From Rhodanobacter humi (GTDB taxonomy: Bacteria > Pseudomonadota > Gammaproteobacteria > Xanthomonadales > Rhodanobacteraceae): DNA of 64,000 nt. Both the position numbers and the translations under genes were made by a program. The notes beneath the pieces are model-generated. The model did no database searches, was not told the DNA's origin, and was given only the letters and a program-made list of their open reading frames with translations. Each line of letters starts with the position of its first letter. Position 1 is the stretch's first letter. Of the stretch, positions 37,365-46,149 are shown piece after piece. Where the stretch lies: assembly GCF_041107455.1 (NCBI RefSeq), contig NZ_JBGBPY010000001.1, positions 3,968,001-4,032,000 on the forward strand, given 5' to 3'.

Positions 37365-38107
37365 GTGGCCGATGGAAATTGTATTGCCCAGTTGGGAGGC
37401 TGGGGCGGATATGGTGTTGAGCATTGGCGGCATGAGGATCGCGGGGGTCGGCGCTGGCTGGTGATCGCGCTGGAGCCACTGCCCGGTATCGCGCGTCGAT
37501 GTTCGGGCTGCGGCGCCACCACCACGGCCATACACGACCACAGCCCGCGCCGCATCCGCGACCTGCCGGTGTTCGAGTCTGCGGTGGAGCTGGTGGTACC
37601 GCGTTTGCGGCTGGCGTGCCCGACCTGTGGGCCGCGTCTGGAGCACTTGGACTGGCTCGACCCGCATGCCCGGATCACGCGACGCCTGGCCGAAAGCGTG
37701 GCTCGGCTGTGTGCTGTCACGTCGCTGCTGCATGCCGCCCGCTGGTTCGGTCTGAACTGGAAGACCGTCAAGCAGATCGATTTTCGCCACCTGGAACGAG
37801 CCCTGGGACCGGTCGACCTGAGCGGGGTGACCGTGATCGCGATGGACGAGTTTGCGATCCAGAAGGGCCATCGCTACGCCACCGTCGTAGTGGAACCGGA
37901 GCGCAAGCGCGTGCTGTGGGTGGGTCGTGGGCGCGCACGGGCCGATGTGCGCCCCTTCTTCGAGCTGTTGGGTCCGGAAGGCTGCCAGCGTCTGCGGGCG
38001 GTGGCGATGGACATGAACACGGCCTACGACCTGGAAGTGAAACAGCACTGCCCCACCGCGGCGGTGGTCTACGACCTGTTCCACGTCGTGGCGAAGTACG
38101 GTCGTGA
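37365..38107 (+). pseudogene. ISL3-family transposase, 3'-truncated
   Basis: It opens with a GTG codon (start uncertain). The product has the ISL3 N-terminal zinc ribbon (CSGCG...CPTCG), an HTH region LLHAARWFGLNWKTVKQID and the start of the DDE core (VIAMDEFAIQKGHRY, then VAMDMNTAY). The homology stops at VYDLFHVVAKYGRE, about the middle of a normal ISL3 transposase; 36 unrelated codons follow before a stop. The catalytic Glu region is lost, so the element is dead. I could not define its inverted repeats. Confidence 0.88.
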
Positions 38108-38242
38108 GACAGAGGCGATCGCGCCGCAAAGAACGAAAGGGCGCCCGCTTTTGTCCTGTGACGCGTCGCAGCGACGCGCAACCTTCCAGCGAGGAATGTC
38201 GGCAGGAGCTTCCTGACTAGCACCTGGTTTTGAGGACCGAAG

Positions 38243-38458
38243 TTACCGTTGTCCATCGTGGCGTGCCATGTTGCCACGGCAAGCATCAAACGCTGGAAGG
38301 TAATGTCGAATGAAATCGCCCATTGAGCCGCGGAACGCATGGGCTTCCATCGGAATATCGATGTCCAAGGCATCGCTGATTCTTCCCGCAAGCGCACGTT
38401 GGCGCTCCGTGGGGGGAAGCAGGTCGCGATCCACCAGTTGATACAGGGCGACCGCCAC
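38243..38458 (-). pseudogene. Truncated paralogue of the 14822-15187 protein
   Basis: The 71-residue translation has LPPTERQRALAGRISDALDI, then IPMEAHAFRGSMGDFI and a terminal helix. This aligns with the last 60 residues of the 121-residue island protein. The N-terminal half is missing and is replaced at 38456 by dispersed repeat copy 2. It is probably a recombination product and not expressed as a full protein. Confidence 0.6.
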
Positions 38459-38595
38459 GGTATCCAGTTCTATGGAACCTGAGGCGCCAGGTCGTCGCTC
38501 ACCGCCGACGCACCAAGACGTCGGCGGCGTCTCTAAGCTGGCGTTGAGACCGCGATCCCAAGGCCCGCCGGTGATTAGGTCAAGTTATCGGGGGT
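38456..38595 (+). repeat. Dispersed repeat, copy 2
   Basis: It begins with the last nine codons of an SseB-family gene (HGIQFYGT and stop), although the rest of that gene is absent. It then follows copy 1 at 16367-16507 with about 80 percent identity and ends TTATCGGGGGT. The palindromic inner part CGCCGACG-x7-CGTCGGCG is better preserved here than in copy 1. Confidence 0.8.
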
Positions 38596-38640
38596 AGGCA
38601 TCGGTCGTCCCGCTGGGCTCCACTTGCGGCGCTCTTGGTG

Positions 38641-39033
38641 CATACCGTGGTAAGCACGGCCGCCAACGTCGCAGACGTGGTCGAGATGCCAAACCTGTTG
38701 CACGGCTGAGAGCGGTACGTTTTTGGCGACGCCAGCTACACCGGCGCGCAGAAGCGGACACCGAAACGCGGGTGGAGGTTCTGGATCGCGGCCAAACGCA
38801 GTGTGGTGAAGGCGATCAAGGATGCGAAGCTGCGCGCGATCACCGAGCAGCTGGAACACGCCAAGGCCTCGATTCGTGCGGCGGTGGAGCACCCGTTCCG
38901 GGTACTCAAGCGGCAGTTCGTTTTCATGAAGGTGCGCTACAAGGGCTTGGCGAAGAACGGCGCACAGGTGACGACGTTGTTCGTGCTGGTCAATCTGTGG
39001 ATGGTGCGCCGGACCTTGCTGCAAGCAACATAG
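38641..39033 (+). pseudogene. IS5-family transposase, C-terminal remnant
   Basis: The frame reads HTVVSTAANVADV, then NLLHG with an in-frame TGA, YVFGDASYTGAQKR, and VEHPFRVLKRQFVFMKVRYKGLAKNG. The GDA-Y-G block and the C-terminal E-HPFRV...KVRYKGL block are IS5 hallmarks. The first two thirds are missing, so this is dead. The same 14 bp (TTATCGGGGGTAGG) occurs before it at 38585 and after it at 39175. Confidence 0.88.
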
Positions 39034-39044
39034 GATAACTGCGT

Positions 39045-39073
39045 CCGCAGTGGCCCCACGGGGCCAACTGCGG
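39045..39073. terminator. GC-rich hairpin after the IS5 remnant
   Basis: CCGCAGTGGCCCC pairs with GGGGCCAACTGCGG (one bulge) around a 2-nt loop, 12 bp past the IS5 transposase stop. It is probably part of the old IS end. No T-run follows. Confidence 0.4.
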
Positions 39074-39218
39074 CATGAGGAGCACGGTGTTTGGCTGGCA
39101 ATCCACACATCTTTGGCTTGTGCCGAGCTCAATCGCACGTCGAGATGAACGGGCGGCGATTGATCAGACCATCCTTATCGGGGGTAGGGCAGGGAAGATC
39201 ACCTACACGTAAAACGGT

Positions 39219-39360
39219 TCACCGTGCTGTACCGTTGCCATTCTGTATCTGCTGCAGCACCCGCGGCAGCTGTTGTGCCACGAACTCGATGAAACTGCGC
39301 ACCACTGAGATGCCCTGGCGCGGGCCGCCGCCCTCTGCAAGCTCTTGCCCCGATCCGATC
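39219..39360 (-). pseudogene. LysR-family regulator, C-terminal remnant
   Basis: The minus strand encodes GGGPRQGISVVRSFIEFVAQQLPRVL and a stop, which is the typical C-terminal end of LysR regulators (R-x-FI-x-FVA-x-L). No start or HTH part remains upstream. It is one of several gene fragments around the nitric oxide reductase gene. Confidence 0.55.
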
Positions 39361-39606
39361 CTGTGCGCCGCGAGCAATTATCTCGACTGAGGATCGACGC
39401 TAATCAGGTGGGGATTTGTCGACTCACACAGGTAGAAAATGATGTATACCAGACGCTGGCTTTGTTCGACTGCAGAGGTCGGCCCGGACCATCGGGCTCT
39501 CGTACCCGCCTTATTGGGCGAGCTGAAATGAGACGCCTCGTGGTTGATGGTTTTGTTTTCGGCATGTCGCGGCTTTCGGTGTTTCGGTTTGCCTTGGAGA
39601 TGCGCG

Positions 39607-41913
39607 ATGAATGAAGCAGCACAACCCTTGACCGACGACGATTCCGAACTTTCACCATGGTGGTTGCGAACGGTGGCGATCGTGATGGTGATCGGCTTTG
39701 CCGGATTGCTGGCCATCACCTCGCTAGCCTACCGCAATGCGCCGCCGATCCCCGCGCAGGTAGTGGACGCCCAGGGCAGACTGCTGTTCAGCGGCGACGA
39801 TATCCGTGCCGGTCAGGCGGTCTTTCTCAAATACGGCCTGATGGACAACGGCAGCATCTGGGGACATGGCGCGTATCTCGGACCGGACTATTCCGCCGAA
39901 GCGCTGCATCGTCTCGGTGAGGACACCGCCGCGGCCATTGCCGGCAAGCAGTATGGCAAACCCGTGGGCGCATTGGATGCGCAGCAACGGGCAGCGGTGC
40001 ATGCGGAAACGGCGGTGACCCTGAAAACCAACCGTTACGATGCGCAGAGCGGCGTGTTGCGCCTGATCGAGCCCGAGGCGGTCGCCTACCGGCAGCAGAT
40101 CGGTTACTGGACGAACTACTTCAAGGATCCGACCAGGAATGGCGGGCTCAAGCCGGATCTGATCAGCGATTCCACCGAGCTGCATCAGTTCACCGCTTTC
40201 GTGACCTGGGCTGCGTGGGCTTCGGTGGCGACGCGGCCGGGTACGGATGCGTCGTACACCAACAATTTTCCCTACGACCCCAGCGTGGGCAATGTCGCCA
40301 CCGGCAGTGCGCTGCTGTGGAGCGCGCTGAGCCTGCTGGTGCTGCTGGCCGGCATCGCGACCGTGCTGCTGGCGTTCGGCAAGTTCGATTACCTGGGATG
40401 GATCAGCCGCGGTCACCATGTGCACCCGCAGTTGCTGCCGGGACAATCGAGTCCGGGTCAGCGTGCGCTAGTGAAGTTCTTTGTCGTGGTGGCCTTGCTA
40501 TTCCTGATGCAGACGCTGGTCGGCGGTGGCGTGGCGCATTTCCGCGCGGATCCGGGCAGTTTCTATGGCTTCCAGCTGGAAAGCATTTTTCCCAGCAACC
40601 TTCTGCGCACCTGGCATCTACAGACTGCGATCTTCTGGATTGCCACCGCGTACGTCGCTGCCGCCTTGTTCCTTGGCCGCTCATTGCGCGCGCCGGATGA
40701 CGAGCCGCGCTGGCTGGCCGGTTGGGTGCACGTGCTGTTTGCGGCCTTCGTGGTGGTGATCGGCGGCAGCCTGCTCGGCGTCTGGGCCGGCATCGAACAG
40801 AAGCTGGGCAACTGGTGGTTCTGGCTCGGTGACCAGGGCTGGGAGTACCTCGAGCTTGGCCGGATCTGGCAGTACCTGCTGGTGGTCGGCCTGCTGGTCT
40901 GGTTTGCCATCCTCTGGGTGCTCGCGCGTCCGCGCGCGGTGGCCAATCCGGCGGCACGACCGCTGGCGAAAATGTTCATGTTCGCGGCCGTCGCCATCCC
41001 GGTGTTCTACGTGCCGGCGTTGTTCTTCGGCGCCAAGACGAATTACACGGTGGTCGATACTTGGCGCTTCTGGATCATCCATCTGTGGGTCGAGGGCTTC
41101 TTCGAATTCTTCGCCACCACGGTGGTGGCGCTGACCTTTTATCAACTGGGCCTGACCCAGCGCAACGTAGCGTTGCGGGTGATCTACCTGGACGCGATCC
41201 TGTATTTCCTCGGCGGCCTGATTGGCACCGGGCACCATTGGTATTTCACCGGGCACACCAATTTCAACATGGCGCTGTCGGCCCTGTTCTCGGTTCTTGA
41301 GGTCGTTCCGCTGACCTTGCTGACGTTGGATGCCTGGGATTTCGTACGGACCACCCGCGGCGATTGCGAGATTTGCGGCAAAGCAGTCGCGGTGCCGCAC
41401 AAGTGGACGTTCTACTTCCTGATGGCGGTAGGCTTCTGGAACTTCGTCGGTGCCGGCATGTTCGGCTTCTTCATCAACCTGCCGATCGTCAGCTATTACG
41501 AGGTGGGCACCCAAGTCACGCCGACCCATGGCCATGCCGCGCTGATGGGGGTGTTCGGCATGCTGGCCATTGCCCTGATGGTGTTCTGCCTGCGCCAGGC
41601 CAGCAGCGATGCGCGTTGGCCTGGAATCGAGAAGTATGTCAGGGTGGCGTTCTGGGGTAGCAATGTTGGGCTCGCGATGATGTTGCTGCTGAGCCTGTTT
41701 CCTAGCGGTGTGCTTCAGCTCTGGGACGTGGTGCAGCATGGCTACTGGCATGCACGCAGCATCGAGTACATGAGCATGCCGCGCTCGCACGTGATCGAAT
41801 GGATGCGGTTGCCTGGCGATCTGGTCTTCATTATCTTCGGCGCGGTTCCGCTGGTAATCGCGTCGACCAAGGGCTATCTGGGTATGCGTGCGGAAACCGC
41901 AGCGGGCCGCTGA
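39607..41913 (+). CDS. norZ: Quinol-dependent nitric oxide reductase (qNOR)
   Basis: A 768-residue membrane protein with a NorC-like periplasmic N-terminal extension fused to the NorB heme-copper core, about 14 helices. Heme and FeB ligand regions are visible: RTWHLQTAIFW, HLWVEGFFEFFATTVVALTFY and GTGHHWYFTGH. Conserved glutamates needed in NORs (in WVEGFFEFF) are kept. It reduces two NO to N2O with electrons straight from quinol. GGAGA 6 nt upstream fixes the start. The gene stands alone between remnants, yet lies next to the nos operon that removes its product N2O. No NsrR, NorR or FNR site is evident upstream. Confidence 0.95.
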   Translation: MNEAAQPLTDDDSELSPWWLRTVAIVMVIGFAGLLAITSLAYRNAPPIPAQVVDAQGRLLFSGDDIRAGQAVFLKYGLMDNGSIWGHGAYLGPDYSAEALHRLGEDTAAAIAGKQYGKPVGALDAQQRAAVHAETAVTLKTNRYDAQSGVLRLIEPEAVAYRQQIGYWTNYFKDPTRNGGLKPDLISDSTELHQFTAFVTWAAWASVATRPGTDASYTNNFPYDPSVGNVATGSALLWSALSLLVLLAGIATVLLAFGKFDYLGWISRGHHVHPQLLPGQSSPGQRALVKFFVVVALLFLMQTLVGGGVAHFRADPGSFYGFQLESIFPSNLLRTWHLQTAIFWIATAYVAAALFLGRSLRAPDDEPRWLAGWVHVLFAAFVVVIGGSLLGVWAGIEQKLGNWWFWLGDQGWEYLELGRIWQYLLVVGLLVWFAILWVLARPRAVANPAARPLAKMFMFAAVAIPVFYVPALFFGAKTNYTVVDTWRFWIIHLWVEGFFEFFATTVVALTFYQLGLTQRNVALRVIYLDAILYFLGGLIGTGHHWYFTGHTNFNMALSALFSVLEVVPLTLLTLDAWDFVRTTRGDCEICGKAVAVPHKWTFYFLMAVGFWNFVGAGMFGFFINLPIVSYYEVGTQVTPTHGHAALMGVFGMLAIALMVFCLRQASSDARWPGIEKYVRVAFWGSNVGLAMMLLLSLFPSGVLQLWDVVQHGYWHARSIEYMSMPRSHVIEWMRLPGDLVFIIFGAVPLVIASTKGYLGMRAETAAGR

Positions 41914-41940
41914 AACGCGCCGCATCCGCTGAATCAGGTC

Positions 41941-42272
41941 GACTCGCCCGCGGGCAAGTACCTCATCGACCATGGCATCGAGTGCAAGGACTTCAACTCC
42001 TACGGCTCACGTCGCGGCAACCACGAGGTGATGATTCGCGGCACCTTCGCCAACATCCGTCTGCGCAACCAGTTGGCGCTTGGCACCGAGGGTGGCTTTA
42101 CTCGTGACTTCACGCAAGACGATGCATAGGTAAGTAGCATCTACGACGCGTCGGTCAACTACATCAAGGCGGGTACGCCGCTAGCCATCCTGACCGGTAA
42201 GGAATACGGCTCCGGTTCGTCGCGCGACTGGGCCGCCAAAGGTTCTGCACTGCTGGATGACGCCCAGGTGCG
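41941..42272 (+). pseudogene. Aconitate hydratase (AcnA-type) C-terminal fragment
   Basis: The plus frame reads [20 protein letters not shown], then [20 protein letters not shown], an in-frame TAG at 42127, [13 protein letters not shown] and [16 protein letters not shown]. These are the swivel-domain segments of aconitase A, including the [16 protein letters not shown] substrate-binding signature. The [4Fe-4S] cysteine domains are missing and there is a stop codon, so it is non-functional. Confidence 0.9.
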
Positions 42273-42401
42273 GGGCCTGGTGCCTCCAAATAGCCGTTCG
42301 CAGACAACCCCTGACGAGCCCGAGTGCTAGCTCAGTACCAGCACGAATAGTACGACCCGATGTGAAGCACCGTTCAGTTGGAACATGCCGAGAATTTCCG
42401 G

Positions 42402-43061
42402 TCATGGAAGTGGATGGACTGGCTGGCCCTGCGGTGTAGGCGACGCCAGTGGTTGTGGAGCGGCCGTTAGCGCCGTGGATGCCGTGGGCCTAGCCAAGCA
42501 CTGCTGCGGCCTGTGGGCGTCGGTGGCTGCCTTGGCGGGGCAGCGATAATCCAGCGCAGCCACCAGTGCAGGCGTGACCTCGTCGAAACCGAGTACGCTG
42601 CCGCCATGCTCGCGCATGAAAGCCGCCGCTGCCGCGCGGGTGGCGAACGGCGCCAGGGTTGGGCCCATCGAACCGGGCAGCGGCTGCCAGACCACATAGA
42701 AAGAACGGCGCGCGTCGATGAAGCTGGCCGCGGCGTGGCTGGGCTGCTGCCAGTCGATATGCGCGCTGTCCTGCACGAACAGCGCCTGCAGCGAGGCCTG
42801 ATTTTCAGGCTGCAGCACGTAGGCGAAGAAGTCGCGGGTGGAGTCGAACATCAGCGGCTTGGTGCGGCCGGCCACCCAGGCTTCCGCCCGCGGCCCCGGC
42901 GAACTGTCCAGGTACATGCCGCATACGGCGCAGGTGTCGTCCGGATGGGTGTCGACCGCTTGCCGGGCGGGGGTGCGGTCGACACCGCAACCAGTGAGCA
43001 GGGCCAGCGCGAGGGCCGGTGTCGCCAGCCAGCCGGAGCGGAGTGGGGAACGGGTGCACAT
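42402..43061 (-). CDS. nosL: NosL copper chaperone lipoprotein
   Basis: A 219-residue lipoprotein (lipobox LLTGC) with the NosL metal motif DDTCAVCGMYL near residue 50 and the conserved FDSTRDFFAYVLQPE. NosL delivers Cu(I) to the NosZ active site in the periplasm. GAGGAGA 6 nt upstream supports the start. The Ala/Thr/Pro-rich C-terminal 40 residues are longer than in most NosL. It is the last gene of the nos operon, 10 bp after nosY. Confidence 0.92.
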   Translation of the reverse strand: MCTRSPLRSGWLATPALALALLTGCGVDRTPARQAVDTHPDDTCAVCGMYLDSSPGPRAEAWVAGRTKPLMFDSTRDFFAYVLQPENQASLQALFVQDSAHIDWQQPSHAAASFIDARRSFYVVWQPLPGSMGPTLAPFATRAAAAAFMREHGGSVLGFDEVTPALVAALDYRCPAKAATDAHRPQQCLARPTASTALTAAPQPLASPTPQGQPVHPLP

Positions 43062-43071
43062 GCGTTTCTCC

Positions 43072-43905
43072 TCAGATTTCCTTGCGCCGGAATGCAAGCA
43101 TCGCCCCGGCGAACGGCAGCACCGCCCAGGCCAGCAGCACCAGGCACAGCAGCAGCGGCGAGTAGCCGTGGTGGGCGGTCATGCCGGTCAGCAGGTCGTT
43201 GCCGGCACCGTCGCCCAGAGCGGTGAGGTTGACCAGCCGGAACACATCGACCGGGTTGAGCAGCAACAGGTACGGATACATCGCCCGTTCGATCGGGTTG
43301 CCGCCGCTGACCACCAGCAACGCCAGCAGCGCCAGGTCGAACAGCACCACGCTGAGCAGCCAGCCGATCAGCGCCAGGCCGGCGGCGCGCGACTTGTCGA
43401 CGGTCAGCACGCTGATCAGGCAGGCCAGCCCGACGAAGCAGGCGCCCAGCAGCGAGGCGCTGAGGATGAAGCGGCCGATGTGCAGCCACGCCTGCAGCGT
43501 CTGCGCGGGCGGCTGCATCAGTTGCATGATCGCCACCGCCAGGCCGAAGCCGAGCAGGGTGGCTACGGCCAGTGCGCCGCAGTGGCCGAGGAACTTGCCG
43601 GCGACCAGCTGGCTGCGCGCCAGCGGATAGCTGAGCATCAGCAGCAGGGTGCCGTCGTCGCGCTCGCCGACGATGGCGTCGTAGGCGATCAGCAGGCCGA
43701 TCAGCGGGATCACGAAGGCGCCCAGCGTGGTCAGGCTGGCCAGCGTGGCGTCGAACGAGGTGAAGCCGACCCGGCCGGCGGCGGCGCTGCCGAACCAGGC
43801 GATGCCCAGTGCCAGCAGCGCGAACAGTATCGTGAGCGCCACCGTCCAGCGGTTGCGGAAGTCGTCGCGGAACTCCTTCCGGGCGACGATGAGGATGGTG
43901 TTCAT
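43072..43905 (-). CDS. nosY: NosY ABC transporter permease
   Basis: A 277-residue ABC-2-type permease with six predicted helices. The N-terminal ILIVARKEFRDDFRNRW and the SAAAGRVGFTSFDATLASLTTLGAF loop are NosY signatures. With NosF it forms the transporter needed for CuZ assembly. The start overlaps the nosF stop by 4 bp. Confidence 0.94.
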   Translation of the reverse strand: MNTILIVARKEFRDDFRNRWTVALTILFALLALGIAWFGSAAAGRVGFTSFDATLASLTTLGAFVIPLIGLLIAYDAIVGERDDGTLLLMLSYPLARSQLVAGKFLGHCGALAVATLLGFGLAVAIMQLMQPPAQTLQAWLHIGRFILSASLLGACFVGLACLISVLTVDKSRAAGLALIGWLLSVVLFDLALLALLVVSGGNPIERAMYPYLLLLNPVDVFRLVNLTALGDGAGNDLLTGMTAHHGYSPLLLCLVLLAWAVLPFAGAMLAFRRKEI

Positions 43906-44831
43906 GCGCAGGCCTCCGCGGCGGACCGCTGACCGGCGCCGAGCCAGTCGTAGAGCTGCGCCAGCGTGGGCTCGCGCACGTCGAGGTCGGCCACCGCGGG
44001 ATCGGCGAGCAGTTCGCGCAGCACGGGCAGCTTGCCGGCCCGCGGCACCTGCAGCTCCAGCCGACCATCGGGCCGCCGCTGCGCGGGTAGGCCGCGCGCG
44101 TCCAGCCGGGCCAGCAGTTCGCCGGCGGCGTCACCGCGCGGGTGCAGCAGCACGCGGGCGGGCAGTGCGGCCTGCTCGCCCAGCGCGTCGAGGCTGCCGG
44201 CGGCGAGCAGCCGGCCCTGGCGCAGGATCAACGCGCCGTCGATGTGCGGCTCCAGCTCGGCGAGCAGGTGCGAGGAAATCAGCACGCAGCGGCCGTCCGC
44301 GCGCAGCTCGCCGACGATGCGGTACAGCTCGCGGGTGGCCTGCGGGTCGAGGCCGGTGGTCGGTTCGTCCAGCAGCACCAGTTCCGGCGAGCCGAGCAGG
44401 GCCTGCGCCAGGCCGAGGCGTTGCCGCATGCCCTTGGAGTACGTGCCGATGCGCCGGTCGGCGGCGTGGGCCAGGCCGACGCGCTCCAGCAGCGCCTGCG
44501 CCTGGCCGCGCGGCGCCTGCTTCAGCCGGGCCAGGTAGTCGAGCAGCTCGCGCCCGCTCAGGCTGGCGTAGAAGGTGGCGCTCTCGGGCAGGTAGCCGAT
44601 GCGCCGGCGCAGCGCGTGCGCGCGCCACGGCGACTGGCCGAGCACGTCTAGGCGGCCGCCGCTGGGGGCGATCAGGCCCAGGATCAGCTTGATCAGGGTC
44701 GACTTGCCGGCGCCGTTGTGGCCGAGCAGGCCGATCACCCGGCCGCGCGGCACGCAGGCGCTGACGCCGTCGAGCGCGGCGAGCGTGCCGTAGCGCTTGG
44801 CCAGCGCCTCGCATGCAATCGCGTGGTTCAT
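43902..44831 (-). CDS. nosF: NosF ABC transporter ATP-binding protein
   Basis: A 309-residue ATPase: Walker A GHNGAGKST, signature YSKGMRQRLGLA, Walker B LVLLDEP and the switch His in SSHLLAELE. A C-terminal NosF extension follows (about 220-309). It powers NosY. The start overlaps the nosD stop by 4 bp. Confidence 0.95.
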   Translation of the reverse strand: MNHAIACEALAKRYGTLAALDGVSACVPRGRVIGLLGHNGAGKSTLIKLILGLIAPSGGRLDVLGQSPWRAHALRRRIGYLPESATFYASLSGRELLDYLARLKQAPRGQAQALLERVGLAHAADRRIGTYSKGMRQRLGLAQALLGSPELVLLDEPTTGLDPQATRELYRIVGELRADGRCVLISSHLLAELEPHIDGALILRQGRLLAAGSLDALGEQAALPARVLLHPRGDAAGELLARLDARGLPAQRRPDGRLELQVPRAGKLPVLRELLADPAVADLDVREPTLAQLYDWLGAGQRSAAEACA

Positions 44832-46102
44832 GGATCGACTCCGTAGGGGGCCGGGGCGCGCATCAGCGGGTGGCTGTCCTGCACCGCGGCCGGGGTGAAT
44901 ACCGGGAAGGCGCGCTGCACGTAGCGCAGCAGCAGGATCGACGGACTGGACATCAGGCTTCGCGCGGCCGGGTATTTCCACAGCAGCACGTCGACGCTGT
45001 CGTTGGGCCGGAACGGCACGTCGCCGATGCCGTCGCCGTCCAGGTCCCACCCGAGGTAATCGCTCCAGAAGTTGCCGCGCCCGCGCTCGGACCATTCCTG
45101 GGCGAGGTTCTGCGCGTACTTGACCTGCACGCGGTTGTCGATGAAGCGGTTGTTCCAGACCCGGTTGTGCTCCGAGCCCGCGGTCACGTGGATGCCGATC
45201 TGCGAGTCGGCGACCAGATTGTCGTGGATCGCATTGAACTGCGACAGGTAGACGAACAGGCCCTTGCCCTCGCCGCCGTCGATGGACTGGCCGTCGCCGC
45301 CGCGCTGGCCGGCGACTCCGCGCACCAAGTTGCCGGCGATCTCGCTGTAGGAAATGTAGTTGAACAGGAACCCGTAGGCCTGGTCGCCGTCACTGGTGTT
45401 GCCGATCACGTGCAAGTGGTCGGAAGCCATCAGCGCGTAGCCGGCGAGGTTGTTGCGGCTCGCGTTGCCGGTCAGCCGATTGCGGTGCGAGTACATGTAG
45501 TGGACGCCGTAGCGCACGTCGTGCACCGTGTTGCGGGCAATCGTGTTCTGCGTGCTGACATAGACGTAGATGCCGTCGCGCGACCAGCCGACGTCGTTGT
45601 CTTCGATGGTGCAGCCGGTGTCGTTCCACAGGTGGATGCCGTCGCCGCGGTCGGCCACGCGCAGGCGGCGGATGCCGCGCACGGTGTTGTGCCGCACCTG
45701 CACGTCGGAGGCTCCGTCGAGGTAGATGCCGAAGAGGCTGTCCTCGACCGTGCTGCCCGCGATGAGTACGTCGTGCGCGCTGCGCTCGACGTAGATGCCG
45801 GCATTCATCGCGGTGAGGTCGGTGCCGCTGGCGCGCACGTCGAGATTGCGCACCGTGACATGGTCGGCGCCGATGCGCAGCACGTCGCCGCGGCCGTCGC
45901 CATCGAGGATCGCGCCGGGTCGCCCTTCCAGGACCAGGGGCTTGTCCACGCGCAGGTGGACATGATGCACGCCGGCGGGCACCTCGATCACCGCGCCGGG
46001 CGCGGCCGCCGCCACGCGCGCGGTCAGGTCGTCGGCGGCGCGCGTGCAAGGAGCCACCAGTACGGCGGCCAGGGTCAGGATGGACAGGCGGGCGGCGGAC
46101 AT
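44828..46102 (-). CDS. nosD: NosD periplasmic copper-maturation protein
   Basis: A 424-residue exported protein (signal peptide LTLAAVLVAPCTRA) built of right-handed beta-helix repeats (parallel beta-helix/CASH domain, about 50-330) such as DGIYVYVSTQNTIARNTVHD. A C-terminal FWSDYLGWDLDGDGIGDVPF block follows, as in NosD. It works with NosF and NosY in building the CuZ centre of NosZ. The gap to nosZ is 47 bp. Confidence 0.94.
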   Translation of the reverse strand: MSAARLSILTLAAVLVAPCTRAADDLTARVAAAAPGAVIEVPAGVHHVHLRVDKPLVLEGRPGAILDGDGRGDVLRIGADHVTVRNLDVRASGTDLTAMNAGIYVERSAHDVLIAGSTVEDSLFGIYLDGASDVQVRHNTVRGIRRLRVADRGDGIHLWNDTGCTIEDNDVGWSRDGIYVYVSTQNTIARNTVHDVRYGVHYMYSHRNRLTGNASRNNLAGYALMASDHLHVIGNTSDGDQAYGFLFNYISYSEIAGNLVRGVAGQRGGDGQSIDGGEGKGLFVYLSQFNAIHDNLVADSQIGIHVTAGSEHNRVWNNRFIDNRVQVKYAQNLAQEWSERGRGNFWSDYLGWDLDGDGIGDVPFRPNDSVDVLLWKYPAARSLMSSPSILLLRYVQRAFPVFTPAAVQDSHPLMRAPAPYGVDP

Positions 46103-46149
46103 GGCTGCGCGTGCCGCGCCGTCGCGGGAGGCGACGGCGCGGCCTGGCC

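Noticed and set aside
39169-39188. FNR box upstream of the nitric oxide reductase gene
   Set aside because: TTGATCAGACCATC has one good half-site only and lies about 430 bp from the gene, next to a remnant.
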